From an uncultured Vampirovibrio sp. (GTDB taxonomy: Bacteria; Cyanobacteriota; Vampirovibrionia; Gastranaerophilales; Gastranaerophilaceae), in NCBI GenBank assembly GCA_910583875.1, contig CAJTXT010000001.1:434001-498000 (forward strand): 64,000 nucleotides of DNA, written 5' to 3'. The position numbers and the translations under genes were made by a program. The notes beneath the pieces are model-generated. The model was not told where the DNA came from. It worked only from the letters and a program-made list of their open reading frames with translations, and ran no database searches. Positions 26,051 to 34,660 of the stretch are shown here, piece by piece; the first letter of the stretch is position 1; each line of letters begins with the position of its first letter.

Positions 26051-26707
26051 CAAAAAATCAACTTTACCTGTATCTAAATGATAATATGCAGGAACAAGTT
26101 TGACATTGTTTTCTTTCATATATTTAACAAGGTCAGTATCTTGAGTCATAAGTTCATTAATATCTTGCATAACATGTGCTTTTACTACGTTATCAGAATT
26201 AACTTTAAGCCCTTGTTTTTTGCAATCTTCAACAGCAGGCTGAATAGAATCCTCTAAAGATTTAATATATTTTGTTTCTGATTTTCCGGAAAGAGTAGCT
26301 GCAATTGCTCCGCAATCCTGATGTCCCATAATTACAATCAGTTTAACACCGCAATGCATAACAGCATATTCAATACTTCCTATTACATGTTCATCCAAAA
26401 CATTTCCTGCATTACGAATTTCAAAAATATCGCCAAGCCCTTGGTCGAAAATAAGTTCAGGCGGAACACGAGAATCTGAACAAGAAAGAATAACAACAAA
26501 AGGGTGCTGCCCTTTTAACATTTCATGTCTGCGTTTTTTATTACTATCAGGATGTTTTAGATGAAGTTCAACAAAGCGTTCATTTCCTTCAACAAGTTTT
26601 TTTATTGCATCTTCTGCCGATAAATTATCATGATTATTTGCAAAACATATATTTGCATTGATTAACAAAGAGAAAATTAAAACAAAAGAAAATATTATTT
26701 TTTTCAT
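26042..26707 (-). CDS. beta-class carbonic anhydrase, exported
   Basis: It interconverts carbon dioxide and bicarbonate. The 221-residue protein has a Sec signal peptide (MKKIIFSFVLIFSLLINANI, cleavage near CFA) and so acts in the periplasm. Zinc ligands and catalytic dyad are visible: Cys76-x-Asp78-x-Arg80 in ILSCSDSRVPPE, then His129 and Cys132 in MGHQDCGA. The EIRNAGNV segment is also typical. Length is normal. The final two codons and stop form part of the giant hairpin stem. Confidence 0.93.
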   Translation of the reverse strand: MKKIIFSFVLIFSLLINANICFANNHDNLSAEDAIKKLVEGNERFVELHLKHPDSNKKRRHEMLKGQHPFVVILSCSDSRVPPELIFDQGLGDIFEIRNAGNVLDEHVIGSIEYAVMHCGVKLIVIMGHQDCGAIAATLSGKSETKYIKSLEDSIQPAVEDCKKQGLKVNSDNVVKAHVMQDINELMTQDTDLVKYMKENNVKLVPAYYHLDTGKVDFLNK

Positions 26708-26812
26708 ACAAACCCTTTCTTTTTTATATGTAAAGTTTATCTCAAAAATGTATTGCGATACAACTATATTTTTTGTAAAAAATAGTTAGTATTATCAACT
26801 TAGGATTATGAT

Positions 26813-27373
26813 ATGAGCGAAAAAGAAAAAATGATTAACGGCGAAATGTATGACCCGTTTGGTGATAAAGAATTAATTGAAGACAGAGAAAAAGTAAAAA
26901 AATTATGTTTTGAATATAATTCGACACCGGTTGATGAAACTGAGAAAAGAGATAAATTAATTAAACAAATCTTTGGAAAAACAGGCGATAAAATTCACGT
27001 TGAATCTAATTTTTACTGTGATTACGGATATAACATTGAAGCAGGAGAAAATTTTTATATAAATCATAATTCAGTAATTTTAGATTGTGCAAAAGTATCT
27101 TTTGGCGATAATGTTTGGATAGGACCAAATTGCGGTTTTTATACAGCTTGTCATCCGTTAGATGCCAAAACAAGATGTAAAGCTATAGAATGGGCTGAAC
27201 CAATAAAAGTTGGTAACAATGTTTGGTTTGGCGGTAATGTTACTGTTCTTCCAAACGTAACTATTGGTGATAATGCCGTAATCGGAGCTGGAAGCGTTGT
27301 TGTAAAAGATATTCCAGCAAACTGTCTTGCAGTCGGAAATCCTGCAAAACCAATAAGAGAAATTCAACAATAG
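26813..27373 (+). CDS. maa: maltose/galactoside O-acetyltransferase family protein
   Basis: A 186-residue left-handed beta-helix acetyltransferase of the LacA/Maa type, transferring acetyl from acetyl-CoA to sugar hydroxyls. It has the N-terminal Mac domain (EKMINGEMYDPFGDKELIED), then hexapeptide repeats (NFYINHNSVILDCAKVSFGD), the catalytic-His segment TACHPLDA and VIGAGSVVVKDIPANCLAVG near the C-terminus. The next gene, a membrane acyltransferase, begins nine bases later. The gene symbol is by family likeness only. Confidence 0.85.
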   Translation: MSEKEKMINGEMYDPFGDKELIEDREKVKKLCFEYNSTPVDETEKRDKLIKQIFGKTGDKIHVESNFYCDYGYNIEAGENFYINHNSVILDCAKVSFGDNVWIGPNCGFYTACHPLDAKTRCKAIEWAEPIKVGNNVWFGGNVTVLPNVTIGDNAVIGAGSVVVKDIPANCLAVGNPAKPIREIQQ

Positions 27374-27382
27374 AGGTTAATT

Positions 27383-28468
27383 ATGTTTGATAATAAAATT
27401 AATGTACTAAAAGCACTAGCAATTATGCTTATTGTTTCAGGACATTTAGAATTTTCGCTTATTCCAATGTTTCCGCCATATTCATTTCATTTGGCTTTAT
27501 TTTTCTTTATTTCGGGTTATCTGTTTAAAGAAAAATATTTTGATAATATTCAAGAATTTATTACTAAAAAAGCTAAAAGTCTTTTAGTTCCTTATTATAT
27601 TTATACTGCATTTTATTTATGTGTAACTTTAATAATTGCAAAACTAACCGGTATGTTCTGGGGAATGCCGATTAATTTTAAAAATTATATTTTGACTCCG
27701 TTTTTAAACGGACACCAGCTCGATTTATCATGCCCGTTATGGTTTGTTACGCAGTTATTTATCACAATGATTTGTTTCTTATTTATTTTCAGAAAACTAA
27801 GAAATATGGATAAACTTAAACAGCTCGGGGTTTTCTTTGTTCTTGCTTTAATTTCAATCCCCCTTGCAAAATTAAGAAATGACGAACTAATACTTGTTGT
27901 TGTAAGAACATTATTCTCTATGTTTTTTGTATATTTTGGATATTTTTATAAAAATAATATTGAAGGAAAATACAATATTTTCACAACAAAATGGCTTGGC
28001 GCAATTCTTGCATTTCAAAGTTTATTATGGTTAACGAATAAAGATTATACACCTCAAGACGGAATAGGTTTAAGCTACATTCTTGTTTGGGGTGAGTTTG
28101 ACAGTTTCTTGGTTCCAATTTTAACAAGTATAACAGGAATTTGGGCTTCTTTATTTATAGTTGAAAAAGCATATCCTTTTGTAAAAGATAATAAATTTAT
28201 ATATCAAATAGGACAAAATACCTATCACATAATGGCAAACCATTTGTTTATAATGTATTTAATAACAGCTGTTTTAATGAGTATAAAGGGGCTGCCTGCA
28301 TATATTAGAAGCGTACATGATATATATTGGATTTATAGTCCTTTAAAAACAACTTATTTTTATTTTATAGCAGTAATGGTTATATCCACATACATCGGCG
28401 TTTTAATAAAATATTTGAATAAAAAATTTATTAAAAAAGCTAATAAACTAAGTAGCATAAACTTATAA
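27383..28468 (+). CDS. membrane acyltransferase family 3
   Basis: The 361-residue protein has about ten hydrophobic segments and the acyltransferase 3 N-terminal pattern: NVLKALAIMLIVSGHLEFS with the conserved His, then FHLALFFFISGYLFK. These integral-membrane enzymes add acetyl or similar groups to surface sugars and other acceptors. It lies directly after a soluble sugar acetyltransferase, so the pair may decorate cell-surface glycans. The C-terminal helix is Lys-rich. Acceptor unknown. Confidence 0.85.
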   Translation: MFDNKINVLKALAIMLIVSGHLEFSLIPMFPPYSFHLALFFFISGYLFKEKYFDNIQEFITKKAKSLLVPYYIYTAFYLCVTLIIAKLTGMFWGMPINFKNYILTPFLNGHQLDLSCPLWFVTQLFITMICFLFIFRKLRNMDKLKQLGVFFVLALISIPLAKLRNDELILVVVRTLFSMFFVYFGYFYKNNIEGKYNIFTTKWLGAILAFQSLLWLTNKDYTPQDGIGLSYILVWGEFDSFLVPILTSITGIWASLFIVEKAYPFVKDNKFIYQIGQNTYHIMANHLFIMYLITAVLMSIKGLPAYIRSVHDIYWIYSPLKTTYFYFIAVMVISTYIGVLIKYLNKKFIKKANKLSSINL

Positions 28469-28507
28469 TAATTATTCAAAAATAATGAGTTATCCTCAAT
28501 TTGTAAG

Positions 28508-28713
28508 ATTCCGAAACAAGTTCGGAATGACAGAAAAAAGATAATTAAAATAGTATTAATATTTATATGTTTTTCATTTTGGACTTGTTTGACTATTTTT
28601 TTCAAATTTATGCTTTTAGAACAAAAATATATGTCATGCTGAACTTGTTTGACTACTTTTTCCAAAATCTTTGATTTTGAGAAAAATGTCTGGTTTTCCA
28701 CAGCATCTTACCA
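28508..28713. repeat. intergenic palindromic repeat cluster (28.5 kb)
   Basis: Between convergent genes (28469-28748). It holds an intact ATTCCGAA/TTCGGAAT unit with loop ACAAG at 28508-28528, a degenerate half unit near 28575-28610, and a split ATGCTGAA...CAGCAT unit at about 28633-28708 whose arms are separated by the roughly 50-bp shared insert. An apparent minus-strand ORF across here is produced by the repeats. Confidence 0.75.
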
Positions 28714-28748
28714 ACTTAATACAAAAAATATAATTTAACAGAAAATTT

Positions 28749-29729
28749 TTATAGAGAAATTTTATCCATTATTAGATTAACATCAATTTCTTCCATGCAA
28801 GGTGCAAAAAGTTTCTTAGATTTTTTAAGATACTTGCATTTTCTCTTATTGCAAGGAACACACTCTTTAGTTGAAACAATATTTATTCCAGAACAATAAC
28901 AACCTGTTCTTTCTGCAGGCATAGAGCCATATAAGCCTATGGAATTTACACCAAGCGCAGTTGCTATATGCAGAGGCCCAGAATCACCTGAAAGCATTAA
29001 ATCTGATTGAGATATAACAGCGCACGAATCAACTAATGACAATTCACCAATAAAATTCAATGTATTAGGAATTTCATTTAAAGGTGAAAGAATTTCTTTA
29101 TCTTCTTTTGCACCATTCAAAATTACAGTACCATTATATTTTTCTTGAATTTTTTTACCAAGTTCAACCCATTTTTCTACAGGGTATGTTCTTCCTTGTC
29201 TTTTCGCATAAACCCCGCCTGCACTAATAACGATAAATGGACGTTTATAATCTTTTAATCTGTTTTTAGCATTTTCTATTGCATCTTCCGGCAAATATAG
29301 GTTTAAATTTTTAAGCTCCTCCATTTCGGGAAATGCTTTTAAACCTGTTTTCCAAAAATTTGTTACAGCATGGAATTTAAAACTTTTTTTATAAACAAGC
29401 TTATTTTTTATACCCGCTAAAAAAATAAGTGCTTTTACTTTTAATGATGGTTGTAAGTTTATAACTAAATCATAATTTTCTGCTTTTAATTGTTTTGCAA
29501 ATTCTCTTGTATAAGAAGAAAAAGCTTTAAAAGCAGGATTAATAGTTATAACTTTATCTAAATCTTTATCTGCAACTAAAAGCGGTTTAATAAGTTCTCG
29601 TGTAAGATAATGAATTTCTATATTAGGATTTTGTTTTTTTATACTGCGAAAAAGGTTTGTAGTATGTACTACATCACCAATTGCACCTAATCTTATAATC
29701 AGAATTTTATTGATATTTTTAAATTCCAT
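28749..29729 (-). CDS. family 9 glycosyltransferase (heptosyltransferase-like)
   Basis: The 326-residue protein starts KILIIRLGAIGDVVHTTNLF, the classic GT9 N-terminus, and has SAGGVYAKRQGRTYPVEKW and the donor-site block LMLSGDSGPLHIATALG followed by GLYGS. GT9 enzymes add heptose or related sugars to the lipopolysaccharide core, which supports an outer membrane. A cluster of cysteines near the C-terminus (CVPCNKRKCKYL) is common in this family. It follows trxB by 32 bases on the same strand. Confidence 0.92.
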   Translation of the reverse strand: MEFKNINKILIIRLGAIGDVVHTTNLFRSIKKQNPNIEIHYLTRELIKPLLVADKDLDKVITINPAFKAFSSYTREFAKQLKAENYDLVINLQPSLKVKALIFLAGIKNKLVYKKSFKFHAVTNFWKTGLKAFPEMEELKNLNLYLPEDAIENAKNRLKDYKRPFIVISAGGVYAKRQGRTYPVEKWVELGKKIQEKYNGTVILNGAKEDKEILSPLNEIPNTLNFIGELSLVDSCAVISQSDLMLSGDSGPLHIATALGVNSIGLYGSMPAERTGCYCSGINIVSTKECVPCNKRKCKYLKKSKKLFAPCMEEIDVNLIMDKISL

Positions 29730-29761
29730 AATACAAGTATTATAGGATAAAAATATTTTTA

Positions 29762-30706
29762 TTAAACTTGAACAGTAGTCAAAGTTTCAATATACTTAAC
29801 AGCAGCGCAAGCAGCAACAGCACCATCAGAAGCTGCTGTAATAACTTGTCTTAACGGTGTATTTCGAACATCACCTGCAGCATATATGCCTTCAACTGAA
29901 GTTTGCATATTTTCATCAGTTTCTATAAAACCGCACGCATTTTGTTTTAATTGTCCGTTAAAGAATTCTGTATTAGGTTCTATCCCAATATATGGGAAAA
30001 CACCATCCACACTTATTGTTTCAAGTTCATTTGTTTTAATATTTTTTAGTACAATATTTTCAACTGTATTATTTCCTTTAATTTCAACAGGAACATTATT
30101 CATAATGAATTCTATTTTTTCATTTTTACAAGCACGTTCACATACTAATTTATCAGCTCTGAAAGTTTCACGTCTGTGAATTACATAAACTTTCTTCGCA
30201 AATTTAGTCAAATACATAGCTTCTTCAAGGGCTGAATTGCCACCGCCGACAACCGCTATTATTTTATCTTTATAAAATGCGCCGTCACAAATAGCGCAAT
30301 AGCTTACGCCTCTGCCTTTAAATTCAGTTTCACCTGTAATATTTAACTTTTTAGCTTGAGCACCTGTTGCAATAATTATGCTTTTTGCCTTAAAAATAGT
30401 ATCATTTGTTTCAATTTCTTTTAATTCGGAATTTAACTTCACACTCTGAATTTCCACCATAGGAAATTTTTCAACACCAAACTTATCAGCATGCTGTTCA
30501 AATTTCTCCATAAGTTCAAATCCGCCTATTAAAGAAAAACCAGGATAATTTTCAAGTTCTAAATAATTAGAAGGCTGACCGCCAAACATACTTATATCAA
30601 GTATTGCAGTTTTTAGATTACCGCGCGAAGCATATATTGCAGCAGAAAACCCCGCAGGTCCGGAACCTAAAATTATTACATCAAAAAATAATTCTTGTTT
30701 TGTCAT
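29762..30706 (-). CDS. trxB: thioredoxin reductase
   Basis: This flavoprotein passes electrons from NADPH to thioredoxin. The 314-residue product has the FAD motif IILGSGPAGFSAAIYASRG, the redox pair Cys137/Cys140 in SYCAICDGAF (CAIC in place of the commoner CATC), the NADPH motif VVGGGNSALEEAMYLT and the C-terminal FAD segment GIYAAGDVRNTPLRQVITA. Length is typical. It starts 17 bases after a small secreted protein gene and precedes the GT9 gene, forming a three-gene unit. Confidence 0.95.
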   Translation of the reverse strand: MTKQELFFDVIILGSGPAGFSAAIYASRGNLKTAILDISMFGGQPSNYLELENYPGFSLIGGFELMEKFEQHADKFGVEKFPMVEIQSVKLNSELKEIETNDTIFKAKSIIIATGAQAKKLNITGETEFKGRGVSYCAICDGAFYKDKIIAVVGGGNSALEEAMYLTKFAKKVYVIHRRETFRADKLVCERACKNEKIEFIMNNVPVEIKGNNTVENIVLKNIKTNELETISVDGVFPYIGIEPNTEFFNGQLKQNACGFIETDENMQTSVEGIYAAGDVRNTPLRQVITAASDGAVAACAAVKYIETLTTVQV

Positions 30707-30723
30707 TTTCCCTCACTCATCAA

Positions 30724-31221
30724 TTACAATCCTAAAATACCAGAGATTGGAGCTCCTGATATTTTTGTGCCTCTTACTTGATATTCGACGTAATCTTCTT
30801 TAATAAGTTTCCCCTCTTTAAAAGTTTTTATACTAATTCTGTCAACGCCTGTGAAATTATCTCCTTGAATAGTTAAGATAGGTGTTTCTGTTGATTCTTC
30901 ATCAGGATAATAGCTTTTCTTCTCAAACTTAACAGTTTTACCTTTTATTTCACTTACGGAAATTTCAGCCCTTGCACCCGATAGAGGATTCATAAGAGTA
31001 ATAATATCACCTTGTCTTTTTAACGTCCACAAATCAACACTACTGTTATCAAATAATTCTTTATTTGTTGACTTTATACAAACAGAGGTCACTTTCCAGT
31101 CACCAAAAAATTCTGTCGGGACTTTATCTGTCATTGCGACAGTACCTTCAATAACCTGCGCATAAACAGGTAAAATTAACATACACGCTGCACTAATTAA
31201 ACTTAATAATATCTTTTTCAT
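30724..31221 (-). CDS. uncharacterised secreted protein
   Basis: The 165-residue product has a Sec signal peptide (MKKILLSLISAACMLILPVYA). The mature part, beginning QVIEGTVAM, is rich in beta-strand pattern with a single Trp-rich segment (FFGDWKVTSVCIKSTNKELF) and a calycin-like alternation (VSEIKGKTVKFEKKSYY). Only one Cys lies in the mature part. I do not recognise a family. First gene of the unit with trxB. Confidence 0.7.
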   Translation of the reverse strand: MKKILLSLISAACMLILPVYAQVIEGTVAMTDKVPTEFFGDWKVTSVCIKSTNKELFDNSSVDLWTLKRQGDIITLMNPLSGARAEISVSEIKGKTVKFEKKSYYPDEESTETPILTIQGDNFTGVDRISIKTFKEGKLIKEDYVEYQVRGTKISGAPISGILGL

Positions 31222-31628
31222 ATTATCTATTTAAGGATATTTTTCAAATAATCAAATCCGACCGATTGGGTTATTAAGTTTATTATTTTTTATGCAGTAC
31301 TATTTGAAAAATTATTATATTATAACTATCTTTTCAAAGTTTTTGATTTAGTTAAAAATATCTGATTTTTACGGAACTTATTTAATGTGTAAATTTATCA
31401 TCCCAAACTGGTAAGATGCTGAAACAAGTTCAACATGACATTATAAAACATCTTGTCACCCTGAACTTGTTTCAGGGTCTTACTAACTTACTAATTTAAC
31501 TTATAATTTTACAAAATAAATTTTTCATATAAAAAGTATTCAATAAAGTTTAGGGTGACAAGTTTTATTTTTAAACAAAAAAAGAACCGATAAAAATATC
31601 GGTTCTTTTTATAAAATCTAATTTATAA
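31222..31628. repeat. intergenic stretch with palindromic repeats (31.4 kb)
   Basis: This gap holds the upstream region of the secreted-protein gene, an ATGCTGAA/TTCAACAT unit with one stem mismatch (31416-31436), an intact ACCCTGAA/TTCAGGGT unit (31458-31478), and at 31577-31610 a terminator for the next minus-strand gene. No ORF is supported. Confidence 0.75.
31577..31610 (-). terminator. terminator of the HEAT-like gene
   Basis: AAAAGAACCGATA, a short loop and TATCGGTTCTTTT, 19 bases past the stop codon at 31629, with T-runs on the minus strand. Confidence 0.88.
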
Positions 31629-31922
31629 TTAAGCAGCAACGCCTTTAATTTCAGTAATTAAATAATTAGCAATCCATTCAAAATCGCTGTTTGATTTAGC
31701 TGCTCTTTTAAGATAATCAATTGAAGATTCACCAATTCTAATTAATACCATTGCAACAATACCTCTTGTTTTTCCTTTAACAACTTGAAGAGAATCAACA
31801 AGAGAAGGAACTGCTTCTTCGCCTATATTAACAAGTTCATTTTCAATTGCATTTTTAACATTGTTATCTGCATTTTCTAATTTATTTAAATATTCATTAA
31901 TTGGTAATACTACTGTATTCAT
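31629..31922 (-). CDS. small HEAT-repeat-like protein
   Basis: The 97-residue protein looks all-helical. The stretch NIGEEAVPSLVDSLQ and the following RGIVAMVLIRIGESSIDYLK resemble two HEAT/PBS-lyase-type helical hairpins, with AVP and GxSSIDYL turns. An AAAAGGGG ribosome site precedes the ATG, and the gene has its own terminator. Partner and role are unknown. Confidence 0.7.
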   Translation of the reverse strand: MNTVVLPINEYLNKLENADNNVKNAIENELVNIGEEAVPSLVDSLQVVKGKTRGIVAMVLIRIGESSIDYLKRAAKSNSDFEWIANYLITEIKGVAA

Positions 31923-32222
31923 CTGTTTGCTTGCCCCTTTTAATAATATATAGTTTTCTTAACTTCCGATTTTATTATAAAGCAAAAAATCAAAAATCCT
32001 GTTTTTTTAATATATTCTTTATATGAAGCTTAAAACCGTTTATTTATAAGCATTTTCTTTTGTATTCATATATAAATTATTATTTTGATATTGAAAAAAA
32101 TAGCCCAAATATATAGTAAAGATATTATACCTTGGTATATTTTATTCGCTGCAAAATATATTTAAACTGAAATTATCAAAAAGGGAAGTATGTGAAAGAA
32201 AAGTCATTACGGGGTATAGAAA
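31923..32222. other. intergenic stretch between divergent small genes
   Basis: Very AT-rich upstream region of two divergent genes. The one notable site is an inverted repeat TATACC-TT-GGTATA at 32126-32139, about 85 bases before the next start, which could be an operator. Nothing else is supported. Confidence 0.5.
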
Positions 32223-32531
32223 ATGCTAGTTGAAAAATACATTAACGGACTAAATCAAAGAAGCCAGATAGAATTTAAAAATATATCTAAAGATATAATT
32301 CCATGGTTAGAAGAAACCGCAATGGAAAATAACTGCTTAGTTGATAAAAAAGAATGGAAAAGTAAATATAACAGCTATGTTATCTATGATTATGAACCAT
32401 TTTGTTCGGATGGTTTTGAAATTAATGTTACCGTATCATCGCATGATATAAATTATTTATATTTTTTAAAATTCTTATATGACAATAAAATTGAAACTAT
32501 TGAATATCTTAATAGTTGTATTGAAAGTTAA
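32223..32531 (+). CDS. uncharacterised 102-residue protein
   Basis: Not recognised. It opens with an amphipathic helix (LVEKYINGLNQRSQIEFKNI), has a central acidic/aromatic part (SYVIYDYEPFCSDGFEINVT) and ends in FLYDNKIETIEYLNSCIES. No signal or membrane segment. The ribosome site is weak. The ORF is complete, in a gap where a gene is expected, and codon use fits the neighbours. It lies 50 bases upstream of the membrane heat-shock-like gene. Confidence 0.55.
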   Translation: MLVEKYINGLNQRSQIEFKNISKDIIPWLEETAMENNCLVDKKEWKSKYNSYVIYDYEPFCSDGFEINVTVSSHDINYLYFLKFLYDNKIETIEYLNSCIES

Positions 32532-32581
32532 TAAATAAAAATGTATATACTTAGATTGCTAAAAAAAGAAAGGAAAGCAAT

Positions 32582-33178
32582 ATGGAAGAAAACAACAACT
32601 ACACAGAAACTAACCAACAACATTATCATCATGATCATGATCATCATCATTGTTGGAAAAAATGTCTTTTAACTGCATTGGCATCACTTTTAGGAAGTCT
32701 TTTAGCTTTTTATTTTGTAGCGGATCAATTAACAGAAAGAGTATTTTTATCACGTTTTAATCCTCACCATATAGAAAAACGAATGATGAAAGACATGAAC
32801 AGAATGTACAAACAAGATATGAAAGCGTTTGAAGATTCTTTTAACTTTGATAAAAAATTCAAACACAAACATCATCAAGAATTTGATACTCCTGTTTTTA
32901 TGCTTGATTCAGTTAAAATAAAAACAGATTATGAAGATAATAAGTTTAATGTTATTGTTGGTTTAAAACCTTTTCAAGATGATGAAAACAAAATTAAATA
33001 TAATGTAAATGGCAGAAAACTTACTGTATTTGGCAGCAGTGAAGTAAAAGATAAAGATTTTGAACACGATGTTGCTTTTTCACAAGATTTTATACTTCCT
33101 GAAAATGCAGATACATCGAACATAACAAAAGTAAAAGACGGAAATAAAGTTATAATATCTGTTCCTGTTAAAGAATAA
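32582..33178 (+). CDS. membrane-anchored Hsp20-like protein with His-rich N-terminus
   Basis: The 198-residue protein has three parts. Residues 14-23 are His/Asp-rich (HYHHDHDHHH, then Cys24 and Cys28), able to bind metal ions. Residues 29-47 form one transmembrane helix (LLTALASLLGSLLAFYFVA). The C-terminal 95 residues have the alpha-crystallin layout: DSVKIKTDYEDNKFNVIVGL, NVNGRKLTVFGSSEV, FSQDFILPENADTSNI and a final DGNKVIISVPVKE. Small heat-shock proteins are normally soluble, so the anchor is unusual. An AGGAAAG ribosome site precedes the start; a strong terminator follows. Confidence 0.8.
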   Translation: MEENNNYTETNQQHYHHDHDHHHCWKKCLLTALASLLGSLLAFYFVADQLTERVFLSRFNPHHIEKRMMKDMNRMYKQDMKAFEDSFNFDKKFKHKHHQEFDTPVFMLDSVKIKTDYEDNKFNVIVGLKPFQDDENKIKYNVNGRKLTVFGSSEVKDKDFEHDVAFSQDFILPENADTSNITKVKDGNKVIISVPVKE

Positions 33179-33195
33179 TTATCATTAACAGAGGA

Positions 33196-33241
33196 AAAAG
33201 TACGACTATTTTGTAATACTAATTATAGTCGTACTTTTTTA
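33196..33241 (+). terminator. terminator of the Hsp20-like gene
   Basis: A 15-bp stem (AAAAAGTACGACTAT and ATAGTCGTACTTTTT) with T-run, 18 bases beyond the stop. Confidence 0.92.
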
Positions 33242-33259
33242 TTAAAGAAAAACAATATT

Positions 33260-33288
33260 TTGACGATAAATAAAATAATATATATAAT
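33260..33288 (+). promoter_or_regulatory. sigma-70 promoter of the first pilin-like gene
   Basis: TTGACG, 17 bases, TATAAT. The same hexamers and spacer length occur before the second paralogue. Confidence 0.8.
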
Positions 33289-33329
33289 AAAGCAAAAAAT
33301 ATAAAAGAAAGATACATTAAGGTAAAACT

Positions 33330-33947
33330 GTGAAAAAATTAGGATTTACACTTGCAGAAGTATTAATAACTTTGGTAATCATTGGTATTGTTGCAATTTT
33401 AACAGTTCCCTCTTTAACTCAAAATTCCTATGCAGATGAATATCGTGCAGGATTAAAAAAAGCTATTTCAGGATTAAATCAAGCACTTACTCAGCATTAT
33501 GCATTGGAAGGTTTATCTGCTCAAGACTATACATCAAGTGAAGACATAGTCGAAAATATATTTAAAAAAAGAATGAATATTATTGAAAATAATTCAAGTT
33601 TTAAACCAACAGGTTGTACAGCCTCAACAGCTTCAACCTTTACTACCGCAGATGGAATCGTATATTGTATTTCCGCTTTTCATTCAGATGATACTGATGA
33701 TCAAGATAGTGCTTGTAATTCATATAATTCTACAGGCTGCGTTTCAAGTGCAAATCTGTCAACTCCGGCACCAGCCGCAAATATATGGATAGATGTAAAT
33801 GGTATTAAAAAACCAAATAAACTAACAACATCTTCTTCAAGACCCAAAGATGTATATACAGCTGTTATATATGCACAAAAAGCAGTACCTTATGGCGAAG
33901 CTACACAAAGTGTCTTATATAACAGAGGTATTTACCAGAAAAACTAA
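33330..33947 (+). CDS. type IV pilin-like protein, first paralogue
   Basis: The 205-residue prepilin starts at GTG with the class III signal KKLG followed by FTLAEVLITLVIIGIVAIL: cleavage by prepilin peptidase after Gly and methylation of Phe+1 are expected, with the assembly Glu at +5. The C-terminal half has a Cys pair region (GCTAST, DGIVYCIS, SACNSYNSTGCVSS) and a PSPxANIWIDVNG-like segment (NIWIDVNGIKKPNKLTTSS) common to minor pilins and pseudopilins. It has its own promoter and AAGG ribosome site. The 3' end overlaps a small minus-strand gene by four bases. Closely related to the gene at 34661. Confidence 0.88.
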   Translation: MKKLGFTLAEVLITLVIIGIVAILTVPSLTQNSYADEYRAGLKKAISGLNQALTQHYALEGLSAQDYTSSEDIVENIFKKRMNIIENNSSFKPTGCTASTASTFTTADGIVYCISAFHSDDTDDQDSACNSYNSTGCVSSANLSTPAPAANIWIDVNGIKKPNKLTTSSSRPKDVYTAVIYAQKAVPYGEATQSVLYNRGIYQKN

Positions 33948-34171
33948 GCTTCTATGAATAATCTGCGGCCTACTATATTAGGTTTTCCATCATAGTAACC
34001 TGCAAAGTATCCACCTTTAACAGGTTTGTTTACCGCGTAATTATTTGACGATGATGTTCTAACATAAGGATTTTCAAATGGATTATTGCTGCTAACTCTT
34101 GTTGAAACATTTTGAACAGCACTTGGTGCATAAAAAACTTGAGATACCATATTTTTTAAACTGTTAATCAT
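33944..34171 (-). CDS. small 75-residue protein
   Basis: Not recognised by family. The sequence is NMVSQVFYAPSAVQ then Ser/Asn-rich, ending in KPNIVGRRLFIEA, with a Gly-Tyr-rich stretch (KGGYFAGYYDGK). A strong AAAGGAA ribosome site eight bases before the ATG supports it as real. It overlaps the pilin-like gene tail to tail by four bases and lies between the two pilin paralogues on the other strand. Confidence 0.65.
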   Translation of the reverse strand: MINSLKNMVSQVFYAPSAVQNVSTRVSSNNPFENPYVRTSSSNNYAVNKPVKGGYFAGYYDGKPNIVGRRLFIEA

Positions 34172-34660
34172 TTCTTATTCCTTTAAAACATACACAGTTT
34201 TTTTATAATGAAATATTTATAACTGTCATTTATTATATACTTATATTACAAATTTTTCTTTACATTAAGAAATAAATCATCTTTTTATATGAAATGTTAA
34301 AAAGTAACAATCTCATGTTATAAAGCCTTATTTATAGGGAATATTCAAAATATAAGAGCAAAATAAAAATTATATTCTATAATAATATATTTAAATCAAT
34401 ATGTATTTATCAGAAGAAATGTCTGGTCAGTTATTAACGCAGAATTATAGTAGTAAGAAGGTAATATAAGTTGCGTTTAACGTGTTATTAGGATTTATAT
34501 TTTTTATTTTAAACTGAAAATAAATATGATTTTTAATAAAAATAAAAGTTTTTAATCAAAATATTTGTGAATTTTTGTTAAGGCTTGACGGATTGTTAAC
34601 AAAAGTATATAATTAACAGGTATTTTAAAAGCTTCACAAAATGAAAGGTAACAAAAAATT
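34172..34660. other. intergenic stretch upstream of the second pilin-like gene
   Basis: About 490 AT-rich bases. The right end holds a clear promoter (34585-34613) and an AAAGG ribosome site. The left end is the upstream region of the 75-residue gene. The middle (34250-34560) shows no ORF, repeat or strong hairpin. Confidence 0.6.
34585..34613 (+). promoter_or_regulatory. sigma-70 promoter of the second pilin-like gene
   Basis: TTGACG, 17 bases, TATAAT; start site expected near 34620, giving a leader of about 40 bases. Confidence 0.88.

Noticed and set aside
28360..28701. 113-codon minus-strand ORF
   Set aside because: Its codons come from repeat units and from antisense of the acyltransferase gene; the protein shows repeated motifs caused by the DNA repeats.
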